A stretch of DNA of 15,625 nucleotides, from positions 1 to 15,625 of the forward strand of contig JBGUER010000070.1 of assembly GCA_041821285.1 (NCBI GenBank), in the 5' to 3' direction. Below, piece after piece: positions 15,152-15,625 of the stretch (its first letter is position 1; the number at the start of each line of letters is the position of its first letter). The stretch is from JAJBWD01 sp041821285. Its GTDB lineage: Bacteria; Bacillota; Clostridia; Clostridiales; Clostridiaceae. The notes under the pieces were generated by a model. The model ran no database searches. It saw only the letters and a program-made list of their open reading frames with translations, and had not been told where the DNA came from. Both the position numbers and the translations under genes were made by a program.

Positions 15152-15625
15152 ATGAGTAATGAAATTAGTATTAAAGAATTAATGGAATGTGTAGAATTAA
15201 ATAGTGATCAGTTAGATGAATTTGAACTTTATAAAACATATATTAATATAAAAACCGGAGAAATAGTAACTGTTGCAGAAAAATTTTTAAAAATGATTAA
15301 CCATGGAGAAGATGTAGAAAAAGTAGAAGCAATAGAAGATTGGCAAATAGGTGATTATGAAATAGCAGAAGACATTATTGAAAATCATGAAAAATATATC
15401 CATATTATTAATTATGAAGATATTAATGAAGATATTAATGAAGATGACATTATGAAGGAGTTTTGTTTGTCCTATAAGGACGAAAATATAAATGCAGATT
15501 TATCTGATGTTATTAAAGAAAATGGTAATTTACGTGAATTTAAGAAAATCATTTATGATAAAGGGATTTATGATGAGTGGTATCAATATAGAGATAATAA
15601 ATTTGCTGAAAAGATAATTCAGTGG
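15152..15625 (+). CDS. UPF0158 family protein, 3' end beyond the window
   Basis: A very acidic cytoplasmic-type protein, 158 residues visible with no stop. IKELMECVELNSDQLDEFELYKTYINIKTGEIV has the UPF0158 layout (residues 7-39: MEMVSDEMESYLNRKTGEIV-like), followed by a degenerate acidic middle and, at the edge, YDEWYQYRDNKFAEKIIQW, which resembles the family's YRDEALAEIAIEW C-terminal block. Function of the family is unknown. AAAAGGGGA (15137-15145) is placed 6 nt before the ATG. A 12-bp tandem repeat (15416-15445) codes for the Glu-Asp-Ile-Asn repeat near residues 89-98. The neighbours give no functional hint. Confidence 0.8.
   Translation, partial: MSNEISIKELMECVELNSDQLDEFELYKTYINIKTGEIVTVAEKFLKMINHGEDVEKVEAIEDWQIGDYEIAEDIIENHEKYIHIINYEDINEDINEDDIMKEFCLSYKDENINADLSDVIKENGNLREFKKIIYDKGIYDEWYQYRDNKFAEKIIQW
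15416..15445 (+). repeat. 12-bp tandem repeat in the UPF0158 gene
   Basis: GAAGATATTAAT occurs twice (15416-15427, 15428-15439) and a half copy GAAGAT follows. It keeps frame and encodes Glu-Asp-Ile-Asn units. Confidence 0.8.

Overview
This is an AT-rich stretch (about 70% A+T by eye) with strong AAGGAGG-type ribosome binding sites, many hairpin-plus-T-tract terminators and consensus TTGACA/TATAAT promoters. The genes include an anaerobe-type rubrerythrin, ECF transporter and radical SAM genes and an RNase J. Together these suggest a chromosomal segment of a Clostridium-like Bacillota. I cannot name the species. I see no transposase, phage gene, tRNA, rRNA or CRISPR array.

Left part (1-5277): the 5' part of a leftward ketopantoate reductase gene (panE) runs off the left edge. 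It diverges from a rightward row of an MFS transporter, a MalY/PatB-type PLP aminotransferase/C-S lyase, a YheT-type alpha/beta hydrolase and a small radical SAM protein. The panE promoter is clear and is bracketed by two near-perfect palindromes.

Middle part (5278-13156): an intact RNase J gene is followed, convergently, by a leftward two-gene unit: an ECF transporter S component, then a BioB/HydE-like radical SAM enzyme. That unit has a roughly 300-nt structured leader containing an intrinsic terminator. Next come single rightward genes with their own terminators: a YghZ-type aldo/keto reductase, a tryptophan-rich polytopic membrane protein (probably DUF5692), rubrerythrin, and an FTR1-type iron permease with an iron-box-like palindrome in front of it.

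Right part (13157-15625): a second RNase J gene, about 90% identical in protein to the first, carries a one-base deletion that cuts off its C-terminal domain. A 43-residue Lys/Asn-rich protein on the minus strand and the 5' part of a UPF0158 gene follow. The two rnj copies are direct repeats with starts 7.6 kb apart, and each is preceded by an almost identical terminator hairpin.

Most genes are ordinary housekeeping or accessory types. The points most worth a second look are the duplicated rnj unit with its frameshift, the structured leader of the ECF/radical SAM unit with the unknown substrate of that pair, and the operator pair at panE. I did not find a convincing new multi-gene system.
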